A stretch of 64,000 bases of DNA from positions 62,001 to 126,000 of the forward strand of contig DATHXC010000010.1 of NCBI GenBank assembly GCA_035459965.1, written 5' to 3'. Source of the stretch: DATHXC01 sp035459965. GTDB taxonomy: Bacteria; Pseudomonadota; Gammaproteobacteria; Burkholderiales; Methylophilaceae. Shown here piece after piece: positions 24,206 to 33,465 of this stretch. The notes under the pieces were generated by a model, which saw nothing but the letters and a program-made list of their open reading frames with translations, had not been told where the DNA came from and did no database searches. Positions within the stretch are counted from its first letter, which is position 1, and each line of letters opens with the position of its first letter. Both the position numbers and the translations under genes were made by a program.

Positions 24206-26463
24206 AGATTGACGCCATCGACTTCGATAAACCTAAAAAGGCTGATTCGCTCTATATCCTGATGATCAGTGTGCATGGCCTGATACGCAGCCATGACCTG
24301 GAACTGGGCAGGGATGCCGATAACGGCGGCCAGATCACTTATGTTACTGAGCTAGCCAGAACCCTGGCAAAGCATCCTGAAGTAGAAAAGATCGACCTGC
24401 TTACTCGCCTGGTTGATGACCCTGATGTTTCACCGGATTATGCACAACCGGAAGACGACCTTGGTAAGGGGGCACGCATCATCCGCCTGTCGTGCGGTCC
24501 CAAACGTTATATCCGTAAAGAAATGCTGTGGCCGCACCTGGACCAGATGGTGGACAAATGCCTGCATTTCCTGCGCCAGCAAGGCCGCTTGCCGGACATC
24601 ATCCATAGCCACTACGCCGATGCGGGCTATGTAGGCCAGCAACTGTCACTACTATTAGGTATTCCACAGATACACACCGGACATTCTCTGGGCCGGGCAA
24701 AACAAGAACGCCTGATCGCCAGTGGCCGCAAACAGCATGCTATTGAGCGCCAGTTCAACTTTGAGCGCCGCATCAATGTGGAAGAAGAAGTATTACAAAA
24801 CGCTGCCTTGATTGTCACCAGCACACGCCAGGAAATCACCGAGCAATACGGCTTGTACCAGAACTTCGACAATCAGCGCTTCGTAGTGATACCGCCTGGC
24901 ACAGACACCTCACGCTTTTCACCCCCTGGACGGAAGAAACCCGAATCTGAGCTACAAAAAATGGTAGACCGCTTTTTATCTGAACCTGACAAACCACTGA
25001 TATTGACCATATGCAGGCCAGAAATGCGCAAGAACCTGAAAGGGTTGATCACTGCCTATGGCAATGACCCGCAACTGCAAGAGACAGCCAACCTGCTGAT
25101 CGTAGCCGGGACGCGTGAAGACATTCGCGACCTGGAAGAATCACAGCAAAAAGTCATGCGCGATCTGTTGCTGGATATAGATCGCTATGACTTGTGGGGC
25201 AAGGTTTCCATCCCCAAGCACATCAGCCAGGATCATGTACCGGAGCTCTATAAGCTGGCAGCCAGGCGTTGCGGTGTGTTCATTAATGCCGCACTGACCG
25301 AGCCATTCGGCCTGACCCTGATAGAAGCAGCGGCAAGCGGCCTGCCCTTTGTCGCCCCTGATGATGGCGGCCCCAGGGACATCGTCGGCAATTGCCACAG
25401 CGGCATCCTTGCCAACACGCTGGATAGCACTGAGATTGCGAATGCGATACATGAGGTACTTGCTGACAGGAAAAAGTGGCGTAAATGGGCAAGCAATGGC
25501 CTGATGGGAATCCGCCGCCATTACAACTGGAATGCACACGTCACGAAATACATGAAAGAAGTACGTTGCGTGCAATACCGTAATCGCAAGCAGCTCAGGC
25601 GCCAACAAGCCCTGTCATTAAGTGTCGGCAAATCACCGATGCCACTAGTCAAAATGGCGCTGGTAAGCGATATCGACAATACGCTGATAGGCGACAGGAA
25701 AGCCCTGAAATCGCTCATCCCCATGCTCGATGACAGTAGCGGCGCGCTGGCATTTGGTGTGGCGACCGGGCGGCCCCTGGAAAGCGCAGTGAGCATACTC
25801 AAAAACTGGAATGTGCCGCTACCGGACGTGCTAATTACCTCGGTAGGCAGCGAGATTAACTACGGCGCTAAATTGGTCCCTGATAAAGGCTGGGCGCGCC
25901 ACATCAGTCATTTATGGCGTAGGGATGCCCTTGCCAAGGCACTCTCCAGCATCCCCGGACTTAAGCTGCAAACAGCAGAGAACCAGCGTGAATTCAAGCT
26001 GAGTTATATCGGCCTGCCAACAGAGATGCCACCGCTGGAAGAGCTTTACCATCACTTGCATAAGCTGCACCTGCACGCACAACTCATTTATTCACATGAC
26101 GAATTCCTGGACGTGCTGCCCATGCGCGCCTCCAAGGGACATGCCATACGTTACCTGGCCTATAAATGGGGGTTGCCACTCAAAAGTTTCTTGGTAGCAG
26201 GCGATTCCGGCAATGACTACGAGATGCTGGTTGGCGATACGCTGGGGGTCGTCGTGGGCAACCATAGCCACGAACTGGAAAAACTCAGGGACCAGGAGCA
26301 GGTGTATTTCGCTGAAGGCCATTATGCCGCCGGCATCATCGAGGGCTTAGCCTACTATCGTTTTGGCAACCTTAAGCGTTTTGGCAAGCCAAAAGTCTCT
26401 GGTAAAGCCAAAGGCATTACCAAAACCCAGCCCACAAAAAAACCATCAAAACTGGAAAGCTGA
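24202..26463 (+). CDS. sps: Bifunctional sucrose-phosphate synthase / sucrose-phosphatase
   Basis: A 753-residue two-domain enzyme. Residues about 1-470 form a GT-B glycosyltransferase: SVHGLIRSHDLELGRDADNGGQITYV, the acceptor-side HSHYADAGYVG, then LTICRPEMRKNLKGL and ALTEPFGLTLIEAAASGLPF for UDP-glucose. Residues about 490-735 form a HAD phosphatase (VSDIDNTLIGDR, then SKGHAIRYL and GDSGNDYEML). It should make sucrose-6-phosphate and dephosphorylate it to sucrose. ATG 24202 overlaps the kinase stop; a start at 24133 would lie deep inside that gene. The C-terminus is a lysine-rich tail. Sucrose is a compatible solute in many methylotrophs. Confidence 0.93.
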   Translation: MKIDAIDFDKPKKADSLYILMISVHGLIRSHDLELGRDADNGGQITYVTELARTLAKHPEVEKIDLLTRLVDDPDVSPDYAQPEDDLGKGARIIRLSCGPKRYIRKEMLWPHLDQMVDKCLHFLRQQGRLPDIIHSHYADAGYVGQQLSLLLGIPQIHTGHSLGRAKQERLIASGRKQHAIERQFNFERRINVEEEVLQNAALIVTSTRQEITEQYGLYQNFDNQRFVVIPPGTDTSRFSPPGRKKPESELQKMVDRFLSEPDKPLILTICRPEMRKNLKGLITAYGNDPQLQETANLLIVAGTREDIRDLEESQQKVMRDLLLDIDRYDLWGKVSIPKHISQDHVPELYKLAARRCGVFINAALTEPFGLTLIEAAASGLPFVAPDDGGPRDIVGNCHSGILANTLDSTEIANAIHEVLADRKKWRKWASNGLMGIRRHYNWNAHVTKYMKEVRCVQYRNRKQLRRQQALSLSVGKSPMPLVKMALVSDIDNTLIGDRKALKSLIPMLDDSSGALAFGVATGRPLESAVSILKNWNVPLPDVLITSVGSEINYGAKLVPDKGWARHISHLWRRDALAKALSSIPGLKLQTAENQREFKLSYIGLPTEMPPLEELYHHLHKLHLHAQLIYSHDEFLDVLPMRASKGHAIRYLAYKWGLPLKSFLVAGDSGNDYEMLVGDTLGVVVGNHSHELEKLRDQEQVYFAEGHYAAGIIEGLAYYRFGNLKRFGKPKVSGKAKGITKTQPTKKPSKLES

Positions 26464-26465
26464 TT

Positions 26466-28418
26466 ATGTACGAACAGGTCTCACATTCATTACTCAACGA
26501 TATCCTGATTGCGTTGGAACCGCAGATCAAGAAACAGGATCTGCAGCATTTCAATATACGTCTTGGTGCCAATTTCTACGCCATCCACTCCCTGTTCAGC
26601 CTGCTATATGGCGATCGGCCTGATTTCAAGCAGCAGATGCATAAGCTGGTTGAAACCATGACGCGGCAATATATCCAGCGTTCGCCTGATTTAAAGAAGC
26701 TCGACCTGGCGCGTGAAAAAGACCACAACTGGTTTTTAAACCAGAAATGGGTAGGGTTTGCATTGTATTGTCAGGAATTCGCTGGTGACCTTGAAGGTCT
26801 GCAATCCAGGCTAAATTACCTGCAGGATCTTGGCGTGAATATGCTGCACATCATGCCGATACTCGACTGTCCAAAAGGCAGGAGTGACGGTGGTTATGCC
26901 GTGCGTGATTTTCGCAAAATCTACGAAAAAATCGGCTCGCTGGAAACGCTGGCATCCCTGGTGGAAAGCCTCAAAAAACGTGACATCCTGCTGACGCTGG
27001 ATGTGGTTGTGAACCACACCTCGGACGAGCATGAATGGGCGCAAAAGGCCAGGCAGGGCGACCAGAAATACCAGGATTACTACTTTGTATTTGATGACCG
27101 GGAAATCCCCGATATGTATGAAGAATCCATGCCTGAGGTATTTCCAGAGAACGCCCCAGGCAACTTCACTTGGGATGCCGAAATGGGCAAATGGGTGATG
27201 ACCGTATTCAATGAATACCAGTGGGATCTCAATTATAAAAACCCGGAAGTATTCATCGAGATGCTGGACATCATCCTGTTCTGGGCCAACCAGGGTGCCG
27301 ATATTGTGCGCCTGGATGCAGTAGCGTTCTTATGGAAAAAGATCGGCAGTACCTGCCAGAACGAGCGTGAAGCACACCTGATATTGCAACTGATGAAGGA
27401 CTGCTGCCAGGTCACGGCACCGGGTGTTCTGTTTATTGCCGAAGCTATCGTAGCGCCTATTGAGATCATCAAGTATTTCGGCGAGGATGCCATCAATGCC
27501 AAGGAATGCGAGATGGCCTATAACGCCACCATGATGGCGTTGCTGTGGGAAGCGGTAGCGACTAAAAAAACCACCCTGCTCAACAAAGGCATCAAGAGCA
27601 TCCCGAACAAACTGGAACGCGCTACCTGGATCAATTACATCCGTTGTCACGATGATATCGGGCTAGGCTTTGACGATAACGATATCCGCCTTGCCGGTTA
27701 CGACCCCAAGCAGCATCGCCATTTCCTAATCGATTATTTCACTGGCAATCGTGACGATTCTGATGCTACCGGCATGGCATTCGGCCTCAATGGCAAGACT
27801 GGCGATGCGCGTATCGCAGGCTCGCTGGCATCCCTGGCCGGACTGGAAAAAGCACTTAAAAATAATGACCTAGAAGCCATAGACAGGAGCATCAGGACCG
27901 TATTGCTGCTGCACAGTGTGATCATGTCTTTTGGCGGCATGCCGCTGATCTACTATGGCGATGCAATCGGCACGCTGAATGACAATACCTACCTGGATGA
28001 CGAACTCAAATACCATGATAGCCGCTGGATACACAGGCCAAAAATGAACTGGGATAAGGCCGAATTACGCAACCAGAATGGCACGGTAGAGAACCGCATT
28101 TTCAGCGGCATCAAAAAAATGATCGCAGTACGCAAGGAGATCGTGGCCTTTGCCGACCACAATAATCGTGAGCTGATCGATGTTGATAACCCCCACCTGT
28201 TTATTTTCTCGCGCTTTGATATCCAGAATAGTCAGTCGCGTGTACTGGTCATCTGCAATTTCGACATTGCCCCACAAGCGCTGGATATTGAGCCTTTGCG
28301 CCACCTGGGATTTCTCAAGCTGGCTAATGTGCAGGACCTGTATTCAGGAGAGGGCTTTTCGACGCTTGAAGATCAGCTGGTGATCCCGGCGCTCACTTTT
28401 TACTGGCTGCAAACCTGA
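26466..28418 (+). CDS. ams: Amylosucrase (GH13)
   Basis: A 650-residue GH13 glycoside hydrolase of the amylosucrase type, which transfers glucose from sucrose to glucan and releases fructose. Catalytic motifs: LDVVVNHTSDEH, the nucleophile aspartate in DIVRLDAVAF, the acid/base glutamate in LFIAEAIV, and the transition-state aspartate in RCHDDIGLGF. The helical N-terminal domain (about 1-90) and LNYLQDLGVNMLHIMPILD are also typical. Start 26466 is two bases after the preceding stop. It links stored sucrose to glycogen-like polymers; the kinase upstream recycles the fructose. Confidence 0.93.
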   Translation: MYEQVSHSLLNDILIALEPQIKKQDLQHFNIRLGANFYAIHSLFSLLYGDRPDFKQQMHKLVETMTRQYIQRSPDLKKLDLAREKDHNWFLNQKWVGFALYCQEFAGDLEGLQSRLNYLQDLGVNMLHIMPILDCPKGRSDGGYAVRDFRKIYEKIGSLETLASLVESLKKRDILLTLDVVVNHTSDEHEWAQKARQGDQKYQDYYFVFDDREIPDMYEESMPEVFPENAPGNFTWDAEMGKWVMTVFNEYQWDLNYKNPEVFIEMLDIILFWANQGADIVRLDAVAFLWKKIGSTCQNEREAHLILQLMKDCCQVTAPGVLFIAEAIVAPIEIIKYFGEDAINAKECEMAYNATMMALLWEAVATKKTTLLNKGIKSIPNKLERATWINYIRCHDDIGLGFDDNDIRLAGYDPKQHRHFLIDYFTGNRDDSDATGMAFGLNGKTGDARIAGSLASLAGLEKALKNNDLEAIDRSIRTVLLLHSVIMSFGGMPLIYYGDAIGTLNDNTYLDDELKYHDSRWIHRPKMNWDKAELRNQNGTVENRIFSGIKKMIAVRKEIVAFADHNNRELIDVDNPHLFIFSRFDIQNSQSRVLVICNFDIAPQALDIEPLRHLGFLKLANVQDLYSGEGFSTLEDQLVIPALTFYWLQT

Positions 28419-28499
28419 GTTTTGGTTGCTCACAGGTCGCACTCGCTTTAACTCAACTATCTTTAACCAAGAACAAACTTTAACTATTAGCAAGGAAAT

Positions 28500-29348
28500 A
28501 TGATGGAACATTTCTTATCATTACTCGGCATTACCGACGTCAAGGAAGTGATACTGATCTCGAAAACAGCACTGAAGATATTGCTCATTCTGCTACTCGC
28601 GGCCATTGCCATGCGCCTGGTAGGTAAAGGCATACGGCTATTAAACGAGCGCCTTAAAGGCCATGCGCTGGATGACTCGGAAGAACTCAAGCGCATAGAA
28701 ACCTTGTCGAGGGTGTTCCGCTATATTGCGACTATTGCCATTGGCGCCATCGCCATCATGGAAGTACTACATGAAATAGGCATCTCAATTGCCCCTATCC
28801 TTGCGGCGGCTGGCGTGGTCGGTGTTGCCGTGGGCTTTGGTGCGCAGAGCCTGATCAAGGATTTCTTCACCGGGTTCTTCCTGTTGCTGGAAAACCAGAT
28901 TCGCCAAGGCGATGTGGTGGAAGTCGGCGGCAAGGGAGGCCTGGTAGAAGAAGTCACACTGCGCTATATCAAGATGCGGGACTACGATGGCAATGTCCAC
29001 TTTATCCCTAACGGCACCATCACTACCGTCACCAATATGAGTCGGGGCTATGCGCAGTCAGTGATTGATGTGCGGGTGGCTTATGGCGCGAGTACTGATG
29101 AAGTCATCAAGGTCATGCAGCAAGTGGGCGAAGAGCTCAGGAAAGACAAGGAATATAAAAACAAGATCATGGATACGCTGGAAATTGCCGGGGTTGAGAA
29201 TTGGCTGGAATCAGCGCTTATCCTGCGTTGCCGCTTTAAAGTGCTGCCTCTGGAACAATGGGGGGTGAAACGAGAATATCTGAGGCGGTTGAAATATGCA
29301 TTTGACAGCAGCGGGATAGAGATTCCTTGCCAACCCTGGGCAAAGTAG
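28500..29348 (+). CDS. mscS: MscS-type mechanosensitive ion channel
   Basis: A 282-residue small-conductance mechanosensitive channel. N-terminal helices (about 18-42 and 72-92) precede the pore helix with its glycine/alanine pattern (AAAGVVGVAVGFGAQSLIKDFFTGFFLLLENQIRQGDVVEVGG). A beta domain (LRYIKMRDYDGNVHFIPNG) and C-terminal domain follow. Such channels release solutes on hypo-osmotic shock. Location right after the sucrose operon (81-base gap) suggests osmotic coupling, though it may have its own promoter. ATG 28500 follows aaggaa; a second ATG is three bases on. Confidence 0.9.
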   Translation: MMEHFLSLLGITDVKEVILISKTALKILLILLLAAIAMRLVGKGIRLLNERLKGHALDDSEELKRIETLSRVFRYIATIAIGAIAIMEVLHEIGISIAPILAAAGVVGVAVGFGAQSLIKDFFTGFFLLLENQIRQGDVVEVGGKGGLVEEVTLRYIKMRDYDGNVHFIPNGTITTVTNMSRGYAQSVIDVRVAYGASTDEVIKVMQQVGEELRKDKEYKNKIMDTLEIAGVENWLESALILRCRFKVLPLEQWGVKREYLRRLKYAFDSSGIEIPCQPWAK

Positions 29349-29357
29349 GCGGTTAAA

Positions 29358-29858
29358 TCAAGTCGCTGCAAGTGAACAATCGCGTGTCCTCAACCATGTC
29401 ATCTGGATGACTTTTGCATCAATACTGGCGCGGTGCCTGTCGACTTTGATCTCCTGTAACACTTCAAGCTTGGTATTCTCCCACTCGACTTCCTGCTGAT
29501 GCGTCAGTACGTGGCGCAGGTCTTCCAGCTTGAAATGCGGTGCCATGTCAGCAGCATCGAACAGGCGGGCCATCCAGATAAAGTCGTGTATCCAGCCATC
29601 GGTATACACCACCATGCCCTGCAGTCGGTCATTCAGTTGTTGCGCCACCTTACTAGCGCTGAGACCATATTCATATAGCGTCTCGCGAGTAATATGGTGC
29701 GTCTGCTCTGCACTTGCCTCCCAGTGCTGCCAGTCTGACTCCGGCTTGATGAGCGAACACCAGGTTTCAGCCTGCTCAGAGATAAAGCCGATCTCGATGG
29801 GGTAGCTATTCTTGCCAAAGCCGGAGGCTTCAATATCAATAATGATTGGTGGCTTCAT
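29358..29858 (-). CDS. 3'-5' exonuclease-like protein (RNase H fold)
   Basis: A 166-residue protein that starts MKPPIIIDIEASGFG, giving the DxE pair (D8, E10) of DEDD-type exonucleases. Later elements are YTDGWIHDFIWMARLFD (possible second aspartate region) and HRASIDAKV (HxxxxD), consistent with a DEDDh exonuclease. It is compact, with no extra domains. The substrate is unknown. It is the neighbour of a second exonuclease-fold gene on the same strand (93-base gap). Confidence 0.7.
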   Translation of the reverse strand: MKPPIIIDIEASGFGKNSYPIEIGFISEQAETWCSLIKPESDWQHWEASAEQTHHITRETLYEYGLSASKVAQQLNDRLQGMVVYTDGWIHDFIWMARLFDAADMAPHFKLEDLRHVLTHQQEVEWENTKLEVLQEIKVDRHRASIDAKVIQMTWLRTRDCSLAAT

Positions 29859-29951
29859 GAATTAATCTGCATAGGTGGGATTGCAAACGAGCCTCTTCTT
29901 AATGAAACACTGATTCATACAAGGCACAATTCAAGCCAGCCTAAAAACGAG

Positions 29952-30728
29952 TTAAGCACTCCAAGCAGCCAGAAACTCTTGCCAATGCTTACCGCTATAG
30001 CTTGCTAGTGTTTCGCGAACCAGTAAGATTTCTTTGGCATAAGCCTCAGGATTCAACTGCCCACGCATGAGCTGAAACCTTAAAAACACCAGGTAAGTAT
30101 TGACCACGTCGGTCTCGCAATAATCGCGAATTGCGCCTATCTGCCCAGCTTTAAAAGCGTCCCACACCTTGCTGCCATCCATGCCCAGCTTACCCGGGAA
30201 ACCGCATAGCTGCGCCATGTCGTCCAGCGGGGCATTAGCGCGCGCCTGGTACATCGCCATTAGGTCCATCAGGTCAAGATGCCTGGTGTGGTAACGGCTG
30301 ATGTAATTGTTCCACTTGAATTCACGGTCGTCCTCGCCCATGTCCCAGTACCGCGGCGCCTGCACGCCATGGATCAAGCCGCGATAGTGCAGCACGGGCA
30401 GGTCAAAACCACCACCATTCCACGACACTACATTGGGGGTGTATTTCTCAATGCCGTCAAAAAAACGCTGAATCAGTTGGCCTTCCGGCTCATCGGGGGC
30501 ACCGAGTGTCCATACCTTAAAATTGTCACCCTCGCGCAAGGCGCAGGAGATCGCCACCACACGATGCTGGTGCAACGGCAAAAACTCGCTGCCGTTTTGC
30601 TGACGGCGTTTGTGGAATGCGATATTGGCCACATCCTCAGCTGAGGTTTCGGCAGGCAGGCCATATAAGATTTTCAGTCCCTCCGTATCGGGGACGGTCT
30701 CTATATCAAAAACCAGGGTGGGAGTCAT
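29952..30728 (-). CDS. Predicted 3'-5' exonuclease, PolB-like family
   Basis: A 258-residue protein of the predicted 3'-5' exonuclease family related to the proofreading domain of DNA polymerase B. It begins MTPTLVFDIETVPDTEG (D8, E10), then SWNGGGFDLPVLHYR (second motif) and the third motif YCETDVVNTYLVFLR. I choose ATG 30728 because the family starts here; the frame can be extended 70 residues upstream, but that part runs over the neighbouring ydbL-like gene and has no domain character. The physiological substrate is not known. Confidence 0.85.
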   Translation of the reverse strand: MTPTLVFDIETVPDTEGLKILYGLPAETSAEDVANIAFHKRRQQNGSEFLPLHQHRVVAISCALREGDNFKVWTLGAPDEPEGQLIQRFFDGIEKYTPNVVSWNGGGFDLPVLHYRGLIHGVQAPRYWDMGEDDREFKWNNYISRYHTRHLDLMDLMAMYQARANAPLDDMAQLCGFPGKLGMDGSKVWDAFKAGQIGAIRDYCETDVVNTYLVFLRFQLMRGQLNPEAYAKEILLVRETLASYSGKHWQEFLAAWSA

Positions 30729-30762
30729 ATTGGCATATCCAGCATCATATTTTGCAGCGTCA

Positions 30763-31194
30763 TTACTTCTTTGCCCAACCGCTACCATCCTGGTACCACC
30801 AGCCGGGTTGCGCTTTCTGTACCCAGCGCTGCGCAAAGGTACTGCGCACTTCGGCCTCCCATTCAGGATGGCCGTTGCCGGTGGCAATTTCCTTGTATAG
30901 CGCGTTGCGGTCAGCATTTTCTGCGGATACCAGGCCATTTACAGATTGGCGCTGTGCCAAAGGCACACTATTGGCATCGCGCACGGCAATCATGCCATCA
31001 CGGGTGAGGCCTACAGCGCCACTGGCATAAAAAGAGGCAAGCTGGCTGTGGCGGGCCTGCATGCTATTTTTGATGCCTGAGATCGCGGGAGTATTGATTT
31101 CAAGATCAGCTGCTGCATAAGCTGGGGATACCACTAACAAAGCAGCTGTCAGCAACATGAAACAAAACGTGTATGTAATGCGGATATTGTTCAT
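30763..31194 (-). CDS. ydbL: YdbL-like periplasmic protein (DUF1318)
   Basis: A 143-residue exported protein with a signal peptide (helix LLTAALLVVSPAYA, cleavage near residue 28). The mature part carries the DUF1318 pattern: IKNSMQARHSQL, GAVGLTRDGMIAVRDA, the SVNGLVSAENADRNALYKEIA block and a C-terminal WVQKAQPGWWYQDGSGW. In enterobacteria YdbL is encoded with YnbE and YdbH, a set involved in phospholipid transport to the outer membrane. ATG 31194 has the correct spacing from the aaggga site; ATG 31200 is too close. Confidence 0.88.
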   Translation of the reverse strand: MNNIRITYTFCFMLLTAALLVVSPAYAAADLEINTPAISGIKNSMQARHSQLASFYASGAVGLTRDGMIAVRDANSVPLAQRQSVNGLVSAENADRNALYKEIATGNGHPEWEAEVRSTFAQRWVQKAQPGWWYQDGSGWAKK

Positions 31195-31205
31195 GACCAT
31201 TTCCC

Positions 31206-31436
31206 TTATTTCGTTTCAGTTGATGTTGATGGCGCGGCCTGATCAGCTGGTTGGCTAGATGGCGGATTGCCATCCTGCAGCTTCCACACCTCGTCGATGA
31301 TCTTGTCTGCCGCTTTTTCAGCCGCTGCTGCAGGAAAGTAGATATTGATAGTGACGCATGCAGGCAGCACCAAGGCCACTGCGGCGGTGCTTAAGATGCC
31401 GGCCCATGACCACTTATTGTTGATGATGTTTTTCAT
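31206..31436 (-). CDS. ynbE: YnbE-like lipoprotein
   Basis: A 76-residue lipoprotein with a lipobox LPAC (C27) after the hydrophobic segment ILSTAAVALV, followed by VTINIYFPAAAAEKAADKIIDEVW, the YnbE family core. The C-terminal 20 residues are a low-complexity Pro/Ser/Thr tail. YnbE is an outer-membrane lipoprotein that binds the C-terminus of YdbH to form a bridge across the periplasm. It sits between the ydbH-like and ydbL-like genes in the same orientation, as in E. coli. Confidence 0.88.
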   Translation of the reverse strand: MKNIINNKWSWAGILSTAAVALVLPACVTINIYFPAAAAEKAADKIIDEVWKLQDGNPPSSQPADQAAPSTSTETK

Positions 31437-31489
31437 TTAGAATCCTCATGAGTGGGCTATTTTAAGCAGAGCCCTATTTAATTAGCGCG

Positions 31490-33346
31490 CTATTTTATAA
31501 TGGGCGCCACATTACCCGTGGTGATGCGCTTGATGCGTTCCAGCAAATCGCTCCAGTTCACCGAATGATTGTAACCCATGACCGTAATCGAGGGCACGCC
31601 ACTCCCTTTAACGATGACATAGCCTTGCCCGGTTGACTCGACACCATTCATTTCGCACACATCTTTGCGCAGTTTGCAGCTCAAGCCTATCTTTTGATAA
31701 TTGAATTCCTTTAGGAACCTCAGAAAACTACGCTGTATAGCAGCTGCTGCGCCCGCGCCGCCCAGGGCAGAGATATTTTCTACCGCGCGCTGTGAAATCT
31801 TCTTCGGATAGCGTCCATCGCTGCTATGAAAATCCGCATCGAAATTGACGGGTTTCCAGTTCACCAGTTGCAGGTTGCTCACATCACCATCCAGCTTGCC
31901 TTCTATGGCGCCAAAAGCAAAAGTCCGCGTCAGTGCACCAAGGTCAAGGTTGCGCATCTGCATATCGGCAGTAAGCCTGGGGGCTGAACCCAGCGGGGTT
32001 TGCATCGCAAGATTTTTCACCAGGATACTGCCATCAAACAGGTTAAAGCCCATCTCGCCATCCACGCCTAATTGCCCCGCGCTATAGGTCACAAGGGGAA
32101 TGGATGCCGCAACTTTGCCTTCCATGCGCGGCAAGCCCAATGCTTGGCTCAGCTCCACCATGTCGATAGGCACCACATTGGCACGCAGATGCCAGTGCCA
32201 TTCATTATTGGCCCACGCGGCAGAAACATCAGCAAGGTTGAGTGCGCCATCCAGGATAGGCAGTGTCACCTGGGGAGCAGTCAATGCATAGCGATTGAGC
32301 TCCACATGAATACTAGCTGGGCCCAGCGGAACCTTGAGCAGGTTGCCACCCGCATAAGTGAGGCGGGCATTTTTAATCTCATCGTAGTCCCACGGGATGC
32401 TGGCATTGAGCTTGTATAGTGCAAACCGATGATCTTTATCATCGACATCTACATTGTCCAGATCAAGCAGGAATGCAGTTGGCTGGCTGCCTTGTATCGT
32501 GAGTTGCAGACTGGCATTGCCAGCCATTTCCAGATTATCGAGTGAGGTCTTTTCCAATAATGGCTTAAGCAGTAAGGGATAAAGTGCTTCCAGGTCCAGG
32601 TTCGGCGCACTCAGGGTAAGGGCTTGCAACGTGTTATCGCCAAGACGCCATTGCCCGCTGAAACTGGCCTTGCCTACGTTTTTCAAACTCAGTTCGGCGG
32701 CATCCACATTTAAGAATTGCGCATTCAGCACCCCACTGGCTTGCAGGCTATGCCCGGCAGATGCAAAGTAGAACGGCTGCCAGAACGCCTCGCCTGCGAG
32801 CCAATCCAAATGCGCCTGCCAGGCCCATTGATTATTGCTATGTGTGGCTTTTGCGCTTAGTTGCGCACTGATTTTTTCACCCGCATGCAAGCCTGCGGCA
32901 TCGCTTAAATTTGCCTGCTTTAGATTCAATGAGGCTGATATCTGAGGCGAGCCATGCTGCTGATCGAGACTAAGGCTAAAAGAGAAAGGCGCGTTGATAT
33001 GCGCAGTGACCAGCTTGCCCTGCTCACAGCCCCACTGCTGGCTTGTCGAGCCAGTAGCAGGTTTTTTCATCACAGCGGGCAGAGAAATTCTATCGCAGCT
33101 CAGGCTGAGATCTGACCAGATTTTTTCATTAATGGGTTTGAACTGGGCATTGAGCGTAACGTCTGCTTGCTTAGCGCCTGCATTGACAGGGCTAAGCTGA
33201 TAACGCAACTTGAGGTTGCGCACATTACCTTGTTCACTCTCAATATTGTCCACATCAATAGTGATCGCCGAAATTGCATGCGCGGGTTGTGTTGCCAGAC
33301 ACAGCCAACATAAGCATAAAATTTTCACGTAATTCGATATTTGCAT
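31490..33346 (-). CDS. ydbH: YdbH-like intermembrane phospholipid transport protein (AsmA-like)
   Basis: A 618-residue AsmA-like, beta-rich protein with a signal sequence (CLCWLCLATQPAHA). The C-terminal part shows family features: EGKLDGDVSNLQLVNWKPVNFDADF, RAVENISALGGAGAA and LGLSCKLRKD-like text ending near IKRITTG. In E. coli YdbH (about 880 aa) acts with YhdP and TamB in glycerophospholipid transport to the outer membrane. This version is about 260 residues shorter, mostly in the N-terminal repeat region. It has a cleavable-looking signal, so its anchoring may differ. First gene of the ydbH-ynbE-ydbL unit. Confidence 0.82.
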   Translation of the reverse strand: MQISNYVKILCLCWLCLATQPAHAISAITIDVDNIESEQGNVRNLKLRYQLSPVNAGAKQADVTLNAQFKPINEKIWSDLSLSCDRISLPAVMKKPATGSTSQQWGCEQGKLVTAHINAPFSFSLSLDQQHGSPQISASLNLKQANLSDAAGLHAGEKISAQLSAKATHSNNQWAWQAHLDWLAGEAFWQPFYFASAGHSLQASGVLNAQFLNVDAAELSLKNVGKASFSGQWRLGDNTLQALTLSAPNLDLEALYPLLLKPLLEKTSLDNLEMAGNASLQLTIQGSQPTAFLLDLDNVDVDDKDHRFALYKLNASIPWDYDEIKNARLTYAGGNLLKVPLGPASIHVELNRYALTAPQVTLPILDGALNLADVSAAWANNEWHWHLRANVVPIDMVELSQALGLPRMEGKVAASIPLVTYSAGQLGVDGEMGFNLFDGSILVKNLAMQTPLGSAPRLTADMQMRNLDLGALTRTFAFGAIEGKLDGDVSNLQLVNWKPVNFDADFHSSDGRYPKKISQRAVENISALGGAGAAAAIQRSFLRFLKEFNYQKIGLSCKLRKDVCEMNGVESTGQGYVIVKGSGVPSITVMGYNHSVNWSDLLERIKRITTGNVAPIIK

Positions 33347-33465
33347 AAGTATTTATTTAAAATTTATTGCTACTTACCAATTACATCCTTAATTCACTTT
33401 ACTATCATCAGCAACTTGGATAATCTTGTTTTAAAAAGAGTTTTAAATAAAAACAAGAGTTAATA

